Below, piece by piece: positions 41,220 to 50,804 of a stretch of 64,000 nucleotides of DNA (position 1 is its first letter; the number at the start of each line of letters is the position of its first letter). This DNA comes from Sphingomonas sp. LT1P40. GTDB lineage: Bacteria; Pseudomonadota; Alphaproteobacteria; Sphingomonadales; Sphingomonadaceae. The position numbers were made by a program, and so were the translations under genes. The notes beneath the pieces were generated by a model. That model saw only the letters and a program-made list of their open reading frames with translations. It did not search any database and was not told where the DNA came from. The stretch is from positions 1,364,001 through 1,428,000 of the forward strand of contig NZ_JAXOJT010000001.1 of assembly GCF_036663835.1 (NCBI RefSeq), read 5' to 3'.

Positions 41220-41840
41220 GTGACCCGCCCCCTACCCTTTGCCCGCAATGGAATCCACCCCGCGATTGCCGCTGCGGTCGCATTTGCCGTTGCCTTGATG
41301 CTGGGCCTGCTCGATCTGCCGCTGCTGCCATCGCTCCCGCATATCGCTGCGCAGTTCGGGTTCGACCCCGCCACGGCGATCGGTCTGTCGCTGGCCACCG
41401 CGATCGGCCTGCTCGCCTGGCACATCGCAACGCTGACCGTGCCGCCGCGCCCAAGCTGGGCCTCCGGGAGTATCGCGGCGGCATTGCTGCCCGCATTGCT
41501 GATTCCGGGGCTGGGTTTCGCGGCATTGCTTCCCGCGCTTGCTTTGTCATTTGCGCGCAGCGGGATGGACCGCCGCCAACGGATCGTCGCACTTTTGGTG
41601 CAGTGCGGCGCAGCCCTCGCGCTGCTGCCGCTGGCCTTTCCTTCCGCACGGATTGAAACAGATGGTTTCCTCCTCGCAACAATGGCGTTTTGCTGCGGTT
41701 TGAGCTTCATTTGCGCCGTTCCGCGCGCGGCAAATGACAATCCCCTTCTGAAACGACCTTTACGCACAGCATGGTTTTACGCGAGCGACGGAAATGTTAG
41801 CTTTGCGCCAATTCAATCCGGGGAAGTGGGGAGTCATTGA
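41220..41840 (+). CDS. multi-span membrane protein upstream of bactofilin
   Basis: About 206 residues with six or so hydrophobic segments (AIAAAVAFAVALMLGLLDL, AAALLPALLIPGLGFAALLP, FLLATMAFCCGLSFICAV). The start is uncertain: the frame is open from TTG 41085, with GTG at 41178 and GTG at 41220 (AGAAAG upstream); I list the last. TGA ends one base before the bactofilin ATG, so the two are likely co-translated. Function unknown. Confidence 0.62.
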   Translation: MTRPLPFARNGIHPAIAAAVAFAVALMLGLLDLPLLPSLPHIAAQFGFDPATAIGLSLATAIGLLAWHIATLTVPPRPSWASGSIAAALLPALLIPGLGFAALLPALALSFARSGMDRRQRIVALLVQCGAALALLPLAFPSARIETDGFLLATMAFCCGLSFICAVPRAANDNPLLKRPLRTAWFYASDGNVSFAPIQSGEVGSH

Positions 41841-41841
41841 A

Positions 41842-42360
41842 ATGTTCAACAATAATCGCACGCGCGACGATCGGCCGGCAATGCCGCCTGCGCCGCCGAT
41901 GCAGCAGCCCAGCAGCGGCGGCAGCACTGCCAAGCGCGGCATGTTTTCGGTGATCGGGCCGGACATCACCATCACCGGCAACGTCAAGGCGAGTGCCGAA
42001 CTTCACATCGAGGGGCGGATCGAGGGTGATGTCGATTGCGGCACGCTGGTCCAAGGGGCCGAGAGCCAGATCATGGGCAGCGTGGTCGCGGAGAGCGCCC
42101 GCCTCGCCGGCACGATCGAGGGCGCGGTTCGCGTCCGCCAGCTCACCATCGAACGCAACGCGCGTATCACCGGCGATGTCGAGTACGAGAATATCACGAT
42201 CGAAAATGGCGGCCATATCGACGGTCGTCTGAAGCATATGAGCGCGGTCAGCGTTGCCCCCGCCCCGGCGCGGACGACGGGTTACGATCCAACACCGGTC
42301 GCACCGGCCGCCGAGATCGTCTCGCCGAACTTCGGCCAGAACAACAGTAGCGCAGCCTAA
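41842..42360 (+). CDS. bactofilin (polymer-forming cytoskeletal protein)
   Basis: A 172-residue DUF583 protein. A Pro/Gln-rich head precedes a right-handed beta-helix domain (about residues 35-140) with repeated strands such as ITGNVKASAELHIEGRIEGD and ARITGDVEYENITIENGGHI. The tail is disordered. Bactofilins polymerise without nucleotide and scaffold cell-wall enzymes. The start MFNNNRTRDD is chosen over the in-frame upstream ATG because the upstream gene ends there. Confidence 0.92.
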   Translation: MFNNNRTRDDRPAMPPAPPMQQPSSGGSTAKRGMFSVIGPDITITGNVKASAELHIEGRIEGDVDCGTLVQGAESQIMGSVVAESARLAGTIEGAVRVRQLTIERNARITGDVEYENITIENGGHIDGRLKHMSAVSVAPAPARTTGYDPTPVAPAAEIVSPNFGQNNSSAA

Positions 42361-42378
42361 AATCGGAACCAGTGGATC

Positions 42379-42413
42379 GAAGGGCCGCTCCTGCCGGGGC
42401 GGCCCTTCTATTT
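42379..42413 (+). terminator. intrinsic terminator after the bactofilin gene
   Basis: Arms GAAGGGCCGC (42379-42388) and GCGGCCCTTC (42399-42408) pair perfectly over 10 bp with a 10-base loop, followed by TATTT. Confidence 0.8.
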
Positions 42414-42510
42414 GACAATGTTAAAATCGACACATTCGATCCGCGGGCAACTAATCGCCTCCAACGCGCTCGCATACTGCCTAGCAGGACCGGTGCGGTG
42501 AACTAAGTCC

Positions 42511-42753
42511 TTAGCGGCATTGCTGACGCATCCGCTCATAAGCTCTGATATAGGCTGCATGAAGCGCCCAATAGCGCGTATCGCCCGAGCAGTTTCGTGG
42601 CCTGCACGTGGCGTTTTCATATAAGGTTCGGGCAGCAATCATGTCCCGCGTTGCGCGTTCGCATGGATCATAACCGGCCTTCGCCGGAGAGGTTACGAAA
42701 AGCGCGGCAGAGAGCAGCGCAAAGCTGAGGGGTGCAGCGACATTACGGACCAT
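42511..42753 (-). CDS. small secreted cysteine-containing protein
   Basis: An 80-residue protein with a signal peptide (PLSFALLSAALFVTSPAKA) and a mature part of about 54 residues with four Cys (DPCERATRDMIAARTLYE, CRPRNCSGD, RMRQQCR), likely two disulfides. Ends with TAA. Function unknown. The following 180 bp to the next gene hold only a GCGCGC inverted repeat. Confidence 0.68.
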   Translation of the reverse strand: MVRNVAAPLSFALLSAALFVTSPAKAGYDPCERATRDMIAARTLYENATCRPRNCSGDTRYWALHAAYIRAYERMRQQCR

Positions 42754-42936
42754 CTCAAGTCTCCCACAATCACCAAAGGAGAAATAATTCTGGCGAATTT
42801 CGTTCCTGATCGTGCGCCGAAGCGGGTATCCTTAGCGATCGACGCGCGCGATCCATAGCGCGCGGTCGAAACAATACAGGCTTGGGACAGCGTACTATCC
42901 ACTAGTAGCCGGCACCGGGACGAGCCTCGGCAGCCG

Positions 42937-44223
42937 TCACTCCCCCACCAGCACCCCGCCCTTGACCACCGCCGACACCTTGGTCAGCACCGTCACATCC
43001 TTCAACGGGTCGCCCTCGACCGCGACGATATCGCCATAACGCCCCACCGCGATCGCCCCGACATCCTTCGTCCGTCCCAGCGCCTCGGCCGCATTGACGG
43101 TGGCCGAGCGGATCGCTTCCAGCGGCGTCATGCCGTACTGGACCATCACCTTGAACTGCCCCGCCGCCGAGCCGTGTGGCATCACGCCGGCATCGGTGCC
43201 GAACACCATCTTTACGCCCGCCTTGTGCGCCTTGCGGAAATTGTCGCGCTGCAATTGCGCGATCTCGCGGTCCTTGCGCAGATTGTCCGGCAACACGCCA
43301 TTCTTCGCACCCTCCGCCTGGGTGTAATCGGTGTTATAGATATCCATCGAGAACCACACCGGCCGCTTGCGTGCGACCGCCAGCCGGATGCCTTCGTCAT
43401 CGACCAGGCTGGCATGCTCGATCGTATCGATGCCCGCGCGGATCGCCGCGCTGATCCCCGCCGCACCATGTGCATGGGCCGCAACCTGTAATCCCCATTG
43501 ATGCGCCTCGTCGGCAATCGCGCGCATCTCCTCTTCGGACAGCTGTTGCTGCCCCGGCTCGGTATTGCGCGAAAATACGCCGCCGGTCGCGCAGATCTTG
43601 ATGACCTCGGCCCCATATTTGCGCTGCTCGCGCACCCGCACGCGCAGTTCCTGTGGCCCATCGCCGACCGCCACGCCCTTAGACTTGAACGAAGGCGGCA
43701 AATAGGTGCTATCGCAATGCCCGCCGGTCGCGCCCAGCGAATGCGCCGCCGGCACGATCCGCGGCCCGACGATCAGCCCTTCCTCGATCGCCTGCTTATA
43801 CCCGACATCGTCATAATTCTCCGACCCGACATTGCGGACCGTCGTGAACCCGGCTTTCAACATCGCCTTCACATTGGCGGTGCCCTGAATCGCCCAGAAG
43901 CTGTCGGTAAATTGCAACCCGGTATAGCCGCCGTACAGCGGGTTGCTATCCAGATGGACGTGCATGTCGATCAGGCCCGGCAGGATCGTCTTGCCGCTCA
44001 GATTGATATGCCGGACATCGCTGCCCCAGCGCACCGTGCGCGCATCGGCGATGCTGGTGATCCGTCCGTCGGTGATGAACACGGCGGGGAACTCGACCAT
44101 GGTCCCCGCGACCACATCGACCATCCGGTCGGCCGTTACCACCACCGATTCCGCACTTGCGGGGGCTGCGATCATCGCCAGCGCCGTTCCGATCATCCAC
44201 CGCTTCATCGTCTGCATCCTCAT
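42937..44223 (-). CDS. secreted metal-dependent amidohydrolase (imidazolonepropionase/prolidase-like)
   Basis: A 428-residue amidohydrolase-superfamily enzyme with a signal peptide (MIGTALAMIAAPASA). Metal ligands are seen in LPGLIDMHVHLD (HxH), KICATGG (bridging Lys), AAHAHGA (His), TIEHASLVDDEG (His) and FGTDAGVMPHG (Asp). Such periplasmic enzymes are often Xaa-Pro dipeptidases or hydrolases of related amides. The ATG overlaps the MAPEG stop (ATGA). Confidence 0.92.
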   Translation of the reverse strand: MRMQTMKRWMIGTALAMIAAPASAESVVVTADRMVDVVAGTMVEFPAVFITDGRITSIADARTVRWGSDVRHINLSGKTILPGLIDMHVHLDSNPLYGGYTGLQFTDSFWAIQGTANVKAMLKAGFTTVRNVGSENYDDVGYKQAIEEGLIVGPRIVPAAHSLGATGGHCDSTYLPPSFKSKGVAVGDGPQELRVRVREQRKYGAEVIKICATGGVFSRNTEPGQQQLSEEEMRAIADEAHQWGLQVAAHAHGAAGISAAIRAGIDTIEHASLVDDEGIRLAVARKRPVWFSMDIYNTDYTQAEGAKNGVLPDNLRKDREIAQLQRDNFRKAHKAGVKMVFGTDAGVMPHGSAAGQFKVMVQYGMTPLEAIRSATVNAAEALGRTKDVGAIAVGRYGDIVAVEGDPLKDVTVLTKVSAVVKGGVLVGE

Positions 44224-44684
44224 GCCGTCGCCAGATTGCCCATCGCCGCGTCATAGGCCATCTGCGCGCCGCAAATGTCCACCGCAAAGCCGATCCACAT
44301 CGCCATCAGCACCACGGTCGAGAGCACGAACAACATCGCCCGCACCGGCACCTTTTTCGGCCCGATATGCACGAAACTGTGGACCGCACGCAGCGCGACA
44401 TAGACCCACGCCAGCACCACCTGCACGAAACTGTCCTGACTGGTGATCAGCAGCAGCGGCACCAGCGCAAAGAACAGCACCGGCATCTCGAACAGGTTGC
44501 GATAATTGTTCGCGGGCATCTCGACCGGCGCGAAATAGCGCATCGCCGCTTCCCCGCTGGCCAGATCGTCGCGGCGCGGCGGATTCTTCCGGATATGCCC
44601 GCCGCGCGTCACGAACATCGTCAGAAACACGATGAAGATCAGCGCGACCATCGCAAAGGTCGGCCACAGAATTGCCAGCTTCAT
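44220..44684 (-). CDS. MAPEG family membrane protein
   Basis: A 154-residue four-span protein of the MAPEG superfamily (eicosanoid/glutathione membrane enzymes). Marks are ANNYRNLFEMPVLFFALVPL in the second segment and WVYVALRAVHSFVHIG in the third. The ATG at 44684 is chosen because GGGGGAGTGGG precedes it. Bacterial members are mostly uncharacterised. Coupled to the amidohydrolase. Confidence 0.9.
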   Translation of the reverse strand: MKLAILWPTFAMVALIFIVFLTMFVTRGGHIRKNPPRRDDLASGEAAMRYFAPVEMPANNYRNLFEMPVLFFALVPLLLITSQDSFVQVVLAWVYVALRAVHSFVHIGPKKVPVRAMLFVLSTVVLMAMWIGFAVDICGAQMAYDAAMGNLATA

Positions 44685-44750
44685 GTAACCCACTCCCCCG
44701 GTTCGCACCCAGAGACTGGCTGCGCCGGGAGAGTCTGTCCAGCCTTACGC

Positions 44751-46151
44751 TTACATATGCAGCTGCCGCCCGTAAGCCGCCAGCACCGCCTCGTGCATCG
44801 TCTCGCTGATCGTCGGATGCGGGAACACCGTTTCCATCAGCTCCGCCTCGGTCGTCTCCAGCGTCTTGCCGATGGTGTAGCCCTGGATCATCTCGGTCAC
44901 TTCCGCGCCGATCATGTGTGCGCCCAGCAGTTCTCCGGTCTTCGCGTCGAACACCGTCTTCACGAAGCCTTCGGCCTCGCCCAACGCGATCGCCTTGCCA
45001 TTGCCGATAAAGGGGAAATTGCCGACCTTGACGTCATACCCGGCCTCCTTCGCCTTCGCCTCGGTCAACCCGACCGACGCGATCTGGGGATGGCAATAGG
45101 TGCAGCCCGGGATGTTGAGCGGGTCCATCGCATGCGGATGCCCGCCCGCAATCGCTTCCGCCGCGATCACGCCCTCATGGCTCGCCTTGTGCGCCAGCCA
45201 CGGCGGCGCAGTGATATCGCCAATCGCGTAAATGCCCTCGACATTGGTCTTGCAGTCCGGCCCGGTTTTCAGGAACCCGCGATCGTCCACCGCAACGCCC
45301 GCTTCCTTCAACCCGATGTCCGCCGTGTTCGGTACGATGCCGATGGCGACGATGACATGGCTGAAGTCGCTGGCCGTGACCTTGCCGTCCTTGTCCTTGA
45401 TCGACGCCTTCACGCCGCTCGCGCTCGCCTCGATCTTCTCGACGCCCGCCTTGGTCAGGATCGTCATCCCCTGCTTCTTCAGCGCCTTTTCCAGATGCGC
45501 GGAGATGTCGGCATCCTCGACCGGCACGATCCGGTCCATCATCTCGACCACCGTCACGTCCGCGCCCATATCGTTATAGAAACTCGCAAACTCAATCCCG
45601 ATCGCGCCCGATCCGATGACCAGCAGCTTGCTCGGCATCTCCGGCGGCGTCATCGCGTGGCGATAGGTCCACACGCGCTTCCCATCGGCGGGCAGGTTCG
45701 GCAAATCCCGCGCCCGCGCGCCGGTCGCCACGATAATGTTCTTGGCCGTCAGCTCGGTCGTCTTGCCGTCCTCGGCCGTGACGGTCAGCTTGCCCTTGCC
45801 GGACAGCTTGCCGGTGCCGAAATGCACCGCAATCTTGTTTTTCTTCATCAGGTGCGTGACGCCCTGATTCAGCTGCTTGGCCACCCCGCGTGAGCGCTTG
45901 ACCACCGCCGCGATGTCCGCGCTGATCTTCTCGGCGGCGAGGCCGTAATCCTTGGCGTGCTGCATGAAGTGGAAGATCTCCGCCGAGCGCAGCAGCGCCT
46001 TGGTCGGGATGCACCCCCAGTTCAAACAGATGCCGCCCAGCAATTCGCGCTCGACGATCGCCACTTTCTTGCCCAGCTGGCTCGCGCGGATCGCCGCGAC
46101 ATAGCCGCCGGGGCCGGAACCGAGCACGATCACGTCATAGGATTCAGCCAC
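44751..46151 (-). CDS. lpdA: dihydrolipoyl dehydrogenase (E3)
   Basis: A 466-residue flavoprotein reoxidising lipoamide of 2-oxoacid dehydrogenases. FAD motif VLGSGPGGYVAAIRA, redox disulfide GGICLNWGCIPTK, NAD motif VIGSGAIGIEFASFY and the C-terminal HPHAMDPLNIPGCTYCHPQ and VFPHPTISETMHEAV (catalytic His-Glu) are intact. The start is GTG 46151 (AESYDVIVLG) with TGGAG seven bases upstream; GTG 46163 would add four residues. Downstream partner of pdhC in the same operon. Confidence 0.95.
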   Translation of the reverse strand: MAESYDVIVLGSGPGGYVAAIRASQLGKKVAIVERELLGGICLNWGCIPTKALLRSAEIFHFMQHAKDYGLAAEKISADIAAVVKRSRGVAKQLNQGVTHLMKKNKIAVHFGTGKLSGKGKLTVTAEDGKTTELTAKNIIVATGARARDLPNLPADGKRVWTYRHAMTPPEMPSKLLVIGSGAIGIEFASFYNDMGADVTVVEMMDRIVPVEDADISAHLEKALKKQGMTILTKAGVEKIEASASGVKASIKDKDGKVTASDFSHVIVAIGIVPNTADIGLKEAGVAVDDRGFLKTGPDCKTNVEGIYAIGDITAPPWLAHKASHEGVIAAEAIAGGHPHAMDPLNIPGCTYCHPQIASVGLTEAKAKEAGYDVKVGNFPFIGNGKAIALGEAEGFVKTVFDAKTGELLGAHMIGAEVTEMIQGYTIGKTLETTEAELMETVFPHPTISETMHEAVLAAYGRQLHM

Positions 46152-46563
46152 GTCGATCTCCACTTTGCCGCGCCGTCGGGCGCAGGACGTCGTAATTGAG
46201 GATCAGCCAGAACAGTGCCGCCACCGGCCCCACCACCAACCCGAACTTGATATACTCGTCCGCCGTATCCGGCACGATCTGCATCGCAATCAGCCAGGCG
46301 ATGACCGCACCGATCGCCGTCCCCAACGCCAGCAACGCCACCGCCAGCAGCACGGGATGCAACCGCAACCGCCGCAACACCACAAACCCCGGCCACCCGA
46401 CGATCAGCCCCGCCAGCACGATCCCAACCAGCACGCCGATGCTCTTCCAGTCGCTCAGCGCGCCTTCCGATTCCAGCATGCGATACACCGCGATATTCGC
46501 CAGAAACCCGCCGATCAGCGCGGGCGCGATAAACCGGCGCAGGATCGCCACGACCCATGTCAT
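46144..46563 (-). CDS. four-span membrane protein, function unknown
   Basis: A 139-residue hydrophobic protein: AILRRFIAPALIGGFLANIA, VLVGIVLAGLIVGWPGFVVL, LAVALLALGTAIGAVIAWLI and FGLVVGPVAALFWLILNYDV. The start overlaps the thioesterase stop by 4 bp and the end overlaps lpdA by 8 bp, so it is co-translated in the PDH operon. Confidence 0.78.
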   Translation of the reverse strand: MTWVVAILRRFIAPALIGGFLANIAVYRMLESEGALSDWKSIGVLVGIVLAGLIVGWPGFVVLRRLRLHPVLLAVALLALGTAIGAVIAWLIAMQIVPDTADEYIKFGLVVGPVAALFWLILNYDVLRPTARQSGDRRG

Positions 46564-46949
46564 GCGCCCTCGTCCACCGGGCGTGCCTTGCGATCCTCGC
46601 CCACCGCGACGAAGGTGAATACGGCCTGCGTCACGAGCTGATATTCGTCGCCATGCCGGCCCCGCCGCCATGCCTCGACATCAATCTTCATCGACGTGCG
46701 GCCGACGCTCACCAGCGTGGCATAGACCGACACTTCGTCGCCGACGAACACCGGCGCATGAAACTGCATCCCGTCCATCGCCACCGTCGCCGCCCGCCCG
46801 CGCGCGCGACGCGCAGCGAGCAACCCGGCGGCAAGATCCATCTGCCCGATCAGCCACCCGCCGAAGATGTCGCCATAGGCATTGGCATCGCTCGGCATCG
46901 TGCTGACACGGATCGTCGGCTCGACTGTCGGGGGTGCGCGATCAGGCAT
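46560..46949 (-). CDS. acyl-CoA thioesterase, hotdog fold (YciA-like)
   Basis: A 129-residue hotdog protein: MPSDANAYGDIFGGWLIGQM (catalytic Asn/Asp region) and MDGMQFHAPVFVGDEVSVYA. YciA-type enzymes hydrolyse a broad set of acyl-CoAs. It lies in an overlapping operon with membrane-protein genes and pyruvate dehydrogenase E2/E3. Confidence 0.9.
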   Translation of the reverse strand: MPDRAPPTVEPTIRVSTMPSDANAYGDIFGGWLIGQMDLAAGLLAARRARGRAATVAMDGMQFHAPVFVGDEVSVYATLVSVGRTSMKIDVEAWRRGRHGDEYQLVTQAVFTFVAVGEDRKARPVDEGA

Positions 46950-47154
46950 CGGTGCCTTCCTTGTCCGCCCGATCCGCCGCCACCGCCCGCCGCATCGGCC
47001 CGATCCCCATCAGCATGATGCAGACAATAGCGATGGCCGTCACGATCCACACATCGCGCGCCGCCAGCACATAGGCCCAGGCGGCGACCGCCCCGGTCAT
47101 CAGCGCAAACGCGATCCCGGCGGCGATATGCAATGCTTCAGTCAGCGCGCGCAT
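46942..47154 (-). CDS. small two-span membrane protein
   Basis: A 70-residue protein: MRALTEALHIAAGIAFALMT, AWAYVLAARDVWIVTAIAIV, with a charged C-terminus (RRAVAADRADKEGTDA). It overlaps both neighbours (TGATG upstream, 8 bp with the thioesterase). Function unknown. Confidence 0.72.
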   Translation of the reverse strand: MRALTEALHIAAGIAFALMTGAVAAWAYVLAARDVWIVTAIAIVCIMLMGIGPMRRAVAADRADKEGTDA

Positions 47155-47591
47155 CAAGCGTTGCTCTTTCGCTTCTCAAGCCATGCGGCAAAGCAAAAAG
47201 CCGCAACGAGAATCGTAATGATAATCGCGGGCCAGGTGAGTGCCCCAGGGTCCGCTTCCCCCAGATAGTTGATCGCCCGCCCCGTCGGCACGCCCAAAGC
47301 GACTGCAACGACAATCTGCAGAATTATTCCAACAGGTTGCTCGAACTGGCTAAAAATCGCCCGGACCGCCGTAACGATGGGCAGCATGACCAACATCAGC
47401 ATCAGCGCCATCACCGCTACGCTGCCCAAACCTAGCAGCGCGACACCTAGATTCCAGTGCGGCTCGGGGGTCGGCGGATAAAGAATCACCCCGATTGCCA
47501 CAAAGACACTCATTGCCAACCAGAACGCAGCACACGCACCCACAACACCGCGAAACCCCGGCGAATAGCGGAATTTCGTGCTGTCCCGCAC
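47154..47591 (-). CDS. four-span membrane protein, function unknown
   Basis: A 145-residue protein starting at GTG 47591: GVVGACAAFWLAMSVFVAIG, LGVALLGLGSVAVMALMLML, IILQIVVAVALGVPTG and WPAIIITILVAAFCFAAWLE. It starts 6 bp after the pdhC stop on the same strand. Function unknown. Confidence 0.75.
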   Translation of the reverse strand: MRDSTKFRYSPGFRGVVGACAAFWLAMSVFVAIGVILYPPTPEPHWNLGVALLGLGSVAVMALMLMLVMLPIVTAVRAIFSQFEQPVGIILQIVVAVALGVPTGRAINYLGEADPGALTWPAIIITILVAAFCFAAWLEKRKSNA

Positions 47592-47596
47592 GGCCC

Positions 47597-48889
47597 TTAA
47601 GCCAGCAGGCCCATCGGCGATTCGATCAGCGCCTTCAGCACCTTCATCAGTTCGGCCCCGTCCGCGCCATCGACCGCGCGATGGTCGAAGCTGCCCGTCG
47701 CCGACATCACCGTCGCCACGCCCAGCGCGTCGTCGACAATATACGGCCGCTTCTCGCCCGCGCCGACCGCCAGGATCATCGCCTGTGGCGGGTTGATGAC
47801 GGCATCGAACTGCTTGATTCCGAACATACCCATATTGCTGATCGACGCGGTGCCGCCCTGATATTCATGCGGCTGGAGCTTGCCTTCCTTCGCACGCTGG
47901 CCAAGCTCCTTCATCTGCGTCGAGATGCTGGCGAGACCGATGTTCGCGGCGTCGCGGATGATCGGGGTGATGAGACCGGTCGGGGTCGAAACCGCCACTG
48001 AGACATCGGCGCGGCTGTATTTGATGAGCTTGTCGCCGGCATAGGTCACGTTGCACTTCGGCACCTGCGTCAGCGCCACGGCCAGCGCCTTGATGAGCAG
48101 ATCGTTGACCGACAGCTTCACGCCGCGCGCTTCCAGGCTCTTGTTGAGCTGGCCACGCAGCTTCAGCAGCGCGTCGAGCTGGATATCGACGGTCAGATAG
48201 ATATGCGGAATCGTCTGCTTCGCCTCGGTCAGGCGGCGCGCGATCGTCTTGCGGATATTGCTGAGCTTTTCTTCCTCATGCGGAATGCTCTCGTCATACC
48301 ACACCGCCGATGGCGCAGCAGCCGGTGCCGATGCGGCCGGCGCGGCAGGTGCCTCCGCAGCCTTCGCCGCAGGCGCCGCCGCGCCCGGCTTCGCACCCTC
48401 CAGATCCGCCTTCACGATGCGCCCGCCCGGACCCGACCCGGTCAGCGACGCCAGCTCGACGCCCTTCTCCGCTGCGATCCGCCGCGCCAGCGGGCTCGCC
48501 TTTACGCGATCACCACCCTCGGCCACAGCCGCGCCGTTGCTCTTCGGCGCTGGGGCCGCAGCAGGTGCCTCGGCTGTCTCTTCCTTGGGCGCTTCGGCTG
48601 CCTTGGGCGCCTCAGTCTTCGGAGCCTCGACCGCCGACGCATCCTCGCCGTCCGCCGCCAGCACTGCGATCACGGTGCCGACCTTCACCCCATCGGTACC
48701 CTCGGCCACCACGATCTTCGCAATCACGCCCTCGTCGACCGCCTCGAACTCCATCGTCGCCTTGTCGGTTTCGATTTCGGCCATCAGGTCGCCGGCCTTG
48801 ACCGAATCGCCCTCCTTCACCAGCCATTTGGCGAGGGTGCCCTCCTCCATCGTCGGGGAAAGTGCTGGCATCTTGATGTCGATCGACAT
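47597..48889 (-). CDS. pdhC: pyruvate dehydrogenase E2, dihydrolipoamide acetyltransferase
   Basis: A 430-residue E2: one lipoyl domain ([20 protein letters not shown]; lipoyl-Lys in [11 protein letters not shown]), an Ala/Pro/Glu linker, an E3-binding domain ([17 protein letters not shown]) and the catalytic domain with the active-site [12 protein letters not shown]. The short single-lipoyl form and KASPLARR binding motif fit pyruvate rather than 2-oxoglutarate dehydrogenase. The start [11 protein letters not shown] lacks a clear Shine-Dalgarno. E1 genes are not in this window. Confidence 0.94.
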   Translation of the reverse strand: MSIDIKMPALSPTMEEGTLAKWLVKEGDSVKAGDLMAEIETDKATMEFEAVDEGVIAKIVVAEGTDGVKVGTVIAVLAADGEDASAVEAPKTEAPKAAEAPKEETAEAPAAAPAPKSNGAAVAEGGDRVKASPLARRIAAEKGVELASLTGSGPGGRIVKADLEGAKPGAAAPAAKAAEAPAAPAASAPAAAPSAVWYDESIPHEEEKLSNIRKTIARRLTEAKQTIPHIYLTVDIQLDALLKLRGQLNKSLEARGVKLSVNDLLIKALAVALTQVPKCNVTYAGDKLIKYSRADVSVAVSTPTGLITPIIRDAANIGLASISTQMKELGQRAKEGKLQPHEYQGGTASISNMGMFGIKQFDAVINPPQAMILAVGAGEKRPYIVDDALGVATVMSATGSFDHRAVDGADGAELMKVLKALIESPMGLLA

Positions 48890-49024
48890 GGGCGGGGAGG
48901 ATCCTGTCGTAGGCGTGAGGTTCGCGCCCTCCTTGCGCGATGAACGGCGCGGGTCAAGTCCGGCGCACTTGCGCTCGGCCCCTTCGCACGTCACGACCTG
49001 TATGAAACGGGAGGGGATGGTTTC

Positions 49025-49480
49025 ATGCGTACCTATTTGGTCGTGATCGATGAGACGCCGGAGGCGCAGATCGCGCTGCGCTTCGCCGCCCGCCGCGCGG
49101 TCAAGACCGGCGGCAGCGTCGAGATTCTCGCGCTGATCCCCAAGCCCGATTTCGTCCAGTGGGGCGGCGTCATGGCCACGATCGAGGACGAAGCCCGCCA
49201 GCGCGCCGAATCGCTCGTCACCGGCGCGGCGGGCACGCTGATCCAGGAATCCGGCCTGAAACCCACGATCACGGTGCGCGAGGGCGACGGCCCAAAGATC
49301 ATCCGCGATATGATCGCCGACAATCCGGAGATCGCGGCACTGGTGCTCGGCGCGGCGGAGGGCGGCGCACCCGGCGCATTGGTCACCCATTTCGCCGGGG
49401 GCGACATGGCCGCGCTGCCGGTGCCGCTGATGATTATTCCTGGCAGTCTCGACCGCGAGGCGATCGACAGGCTAAGCTGA
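49025..49480 (+). CDS. universal stress protein, UspA family
   Basis: A 151-residue Usp domain: [39 protein letters not shown] and PVPLMIIPG. The G-x2-G-x9-G(S/T) ATP motif is degenerate. GGAGGGGATGG precedes the ATG. Divergent from pdhC. Confidence 0.88.
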   Translation: MRTYLVVIDETPEAQIALRFAARRAVKTGGSVEILALIPKPDFVQWGGVMATIEDEARQRAESLVTGAAGTLIQESGLKPTITVREGDGPKIIRDMIADNPEIAALVLGAAEGGAPGALVTHFAGGDMAALPVPLMIIPGSLDREAIDRLS

Positions 49481-49484
49481 GCCC

Positions 49485-50786
49485 ATGCGCACCCTCCCCT
49501 TGCTCGCCCTGCTCGTCGCAGCCCCCGCAACCGCCCAGCAACGCCCCGCCGATATCGCGCCAAGTCCGGAGCGGCTGAAGGCCGATGTCGAGAAACTGGT
49601 CAGCTTCGGCACGCGCCACACTTTGTCCTCCGCCACCGACCCGAAACGCGGCATCGGCGCGGCGCGCAACTGGGCCGCAAGCGAACTCAACCGCATCGGC
49701 GAAGCTTGCAAATGCATCGAGGTCGCCAAGATCGGTCGCACCTTCACCGGCCCGCGCGCACCGAACGGGGTCGAGGTGGTCAACGTCCTCGGCTTTCAGG
49801 CCGGCGAAGACCCCAAACGCGTTGTGATCGTCCAGGGCCATATCGACAGCCGCGTCACCGATGTGATGAACTTCACTGCCGATGCGCCAGGCGCGAACGA
49901 CGATGCTTCCGGCGTGGCGCTGGTGATCGAAGCCGCGCGCATCCTGTCGAAACAGAAGCTCAAGGCCACCGTGATCTATGCGGTGCTGTCGGGGGAAGAA
50001 CAGGGGCTATGGGGCGGCACCTTGCTGGCGGAAACCGCAAAAGAACGCGGCTGGACCGTCACCGCCGTGCTCAACAACGACATCGTCGGCAATACGCTGG
50101 GCCAGAATGGCGTCCGCGTCGCCGACCGCGTCCGTGTCTTTTCCGAAGGCATCCGCGCGTCCGAACTTCAGGACGACCAGATCAAGCGCCGCGGCGATGG
50201 CGGTGAGGATGACGGCCCCAGCCGCGCACTGGCCAAGGCGATCGACGGCATCGCCGCCGAAAAGCCAGACAGCCTCGACGTGTTCGTCGTTCGCCGCCCC
50301 GATCGCTTCGGGCGCGGCGGCGATCACGAGCCGTTCCTGAAACTCGGCTACCCCGCCGTGCGCTTCTCGGTCGGGGTCGAAAATTACGACCAGCAGCATC
50401 AGGATCTGCGCACCGAAAGCGGTCGCGTTTATGGCGACACGGTCGACAAAATGGACTTCCCTTATCTGGCGAAGGTCACGTCGCTCAACATCGCCGCGAT
50501 CCGCCGTCTCGCCAACGCTCCTGCTGCCCCGACCGGCGTCACGCTAAACGGCGCGCTGTCGAGCGATATTGCGGTAAAGTGGGATGCCGTCCCCGGCGCG
50601 CGCAGCTATCGCGTCTACTGGCGGCGCAACGACACACAGACCTGGACCGATCAGCGCGGCGTCGCCGGACGAACCGAAACGGTGTTGAAGGACGTGATCG
50701 TCGACGACCATTTCGTCGGCGTCTCCGCCGTCGCGGAGGACGGCAGCGAGAGCATCGTCACCTTCGGCACCCGCCCGCCGCGCTAG
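49485..50786 (+). CDS. secreted M28-family zinc aminopeptidase with C-terminal Fn3-like domain
   Basis: A 433-residue protein with a short signal (LPLLALLVAAPATA). M28 zinc ligands appear as VQGHIDS (His), ANDDASG (Asp), SGEEQGLWG (Glu pair), NNDIVGN (Asp) and GRGGDHEPFL (His). The last 85 residues (PTGVTLNGALSSDIAVKWDA) resemble a fibronectin III module. The ATG follows the Usp gene after 4 bp, though the functional link is unclear. Confidence 0.92.
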   Translation: MRTLPLLALLVAAPATAQQRPADIAPSPERLKADVEKLVSFGTRHTLSSATDPKRGIGAARNWAASELNRIGEACKCIEVAKIGRTFTGPRAPNGVEVVNVLGFQAGEDPKRVVIVQGHIDSRVTDVMNFTADAPGANDDASGVALVIEAARILSKQKLKATVIYAVLSGEEQGLWGGTLLAETAKERGWTVTAVLNNDIVGNTLGQNGVRVADRVRVFSEGIRASELQDDQIKRRGDGGEDDGPSRALAKAIDGIAAEKPDSLDVFVVRRPDRFGRGGDHEPFLKLGYPAVRFSVGVENYDQQHQDLRTESGRVYGDTVDKMDFPYLAKVTSLNIAAIRRLANAPAAPTGVTLNGALSSDIAVKWDAVPGARSYRVYWRRNDTQTWTDQRGVAGRTETVLKDVIVDDHFVGVSAVAEDGSESIVTFGTRPPR

Positions 50787-50804
50787 GCGCGACGGGCTAG
50801 CCGA

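Noticed and set aside
44157..45893. 578-codon open frame opposite lpdA and the MAPEG gene
   Set aside because: Spans two real genes on the other strand and is His/Arg-rich without domains.
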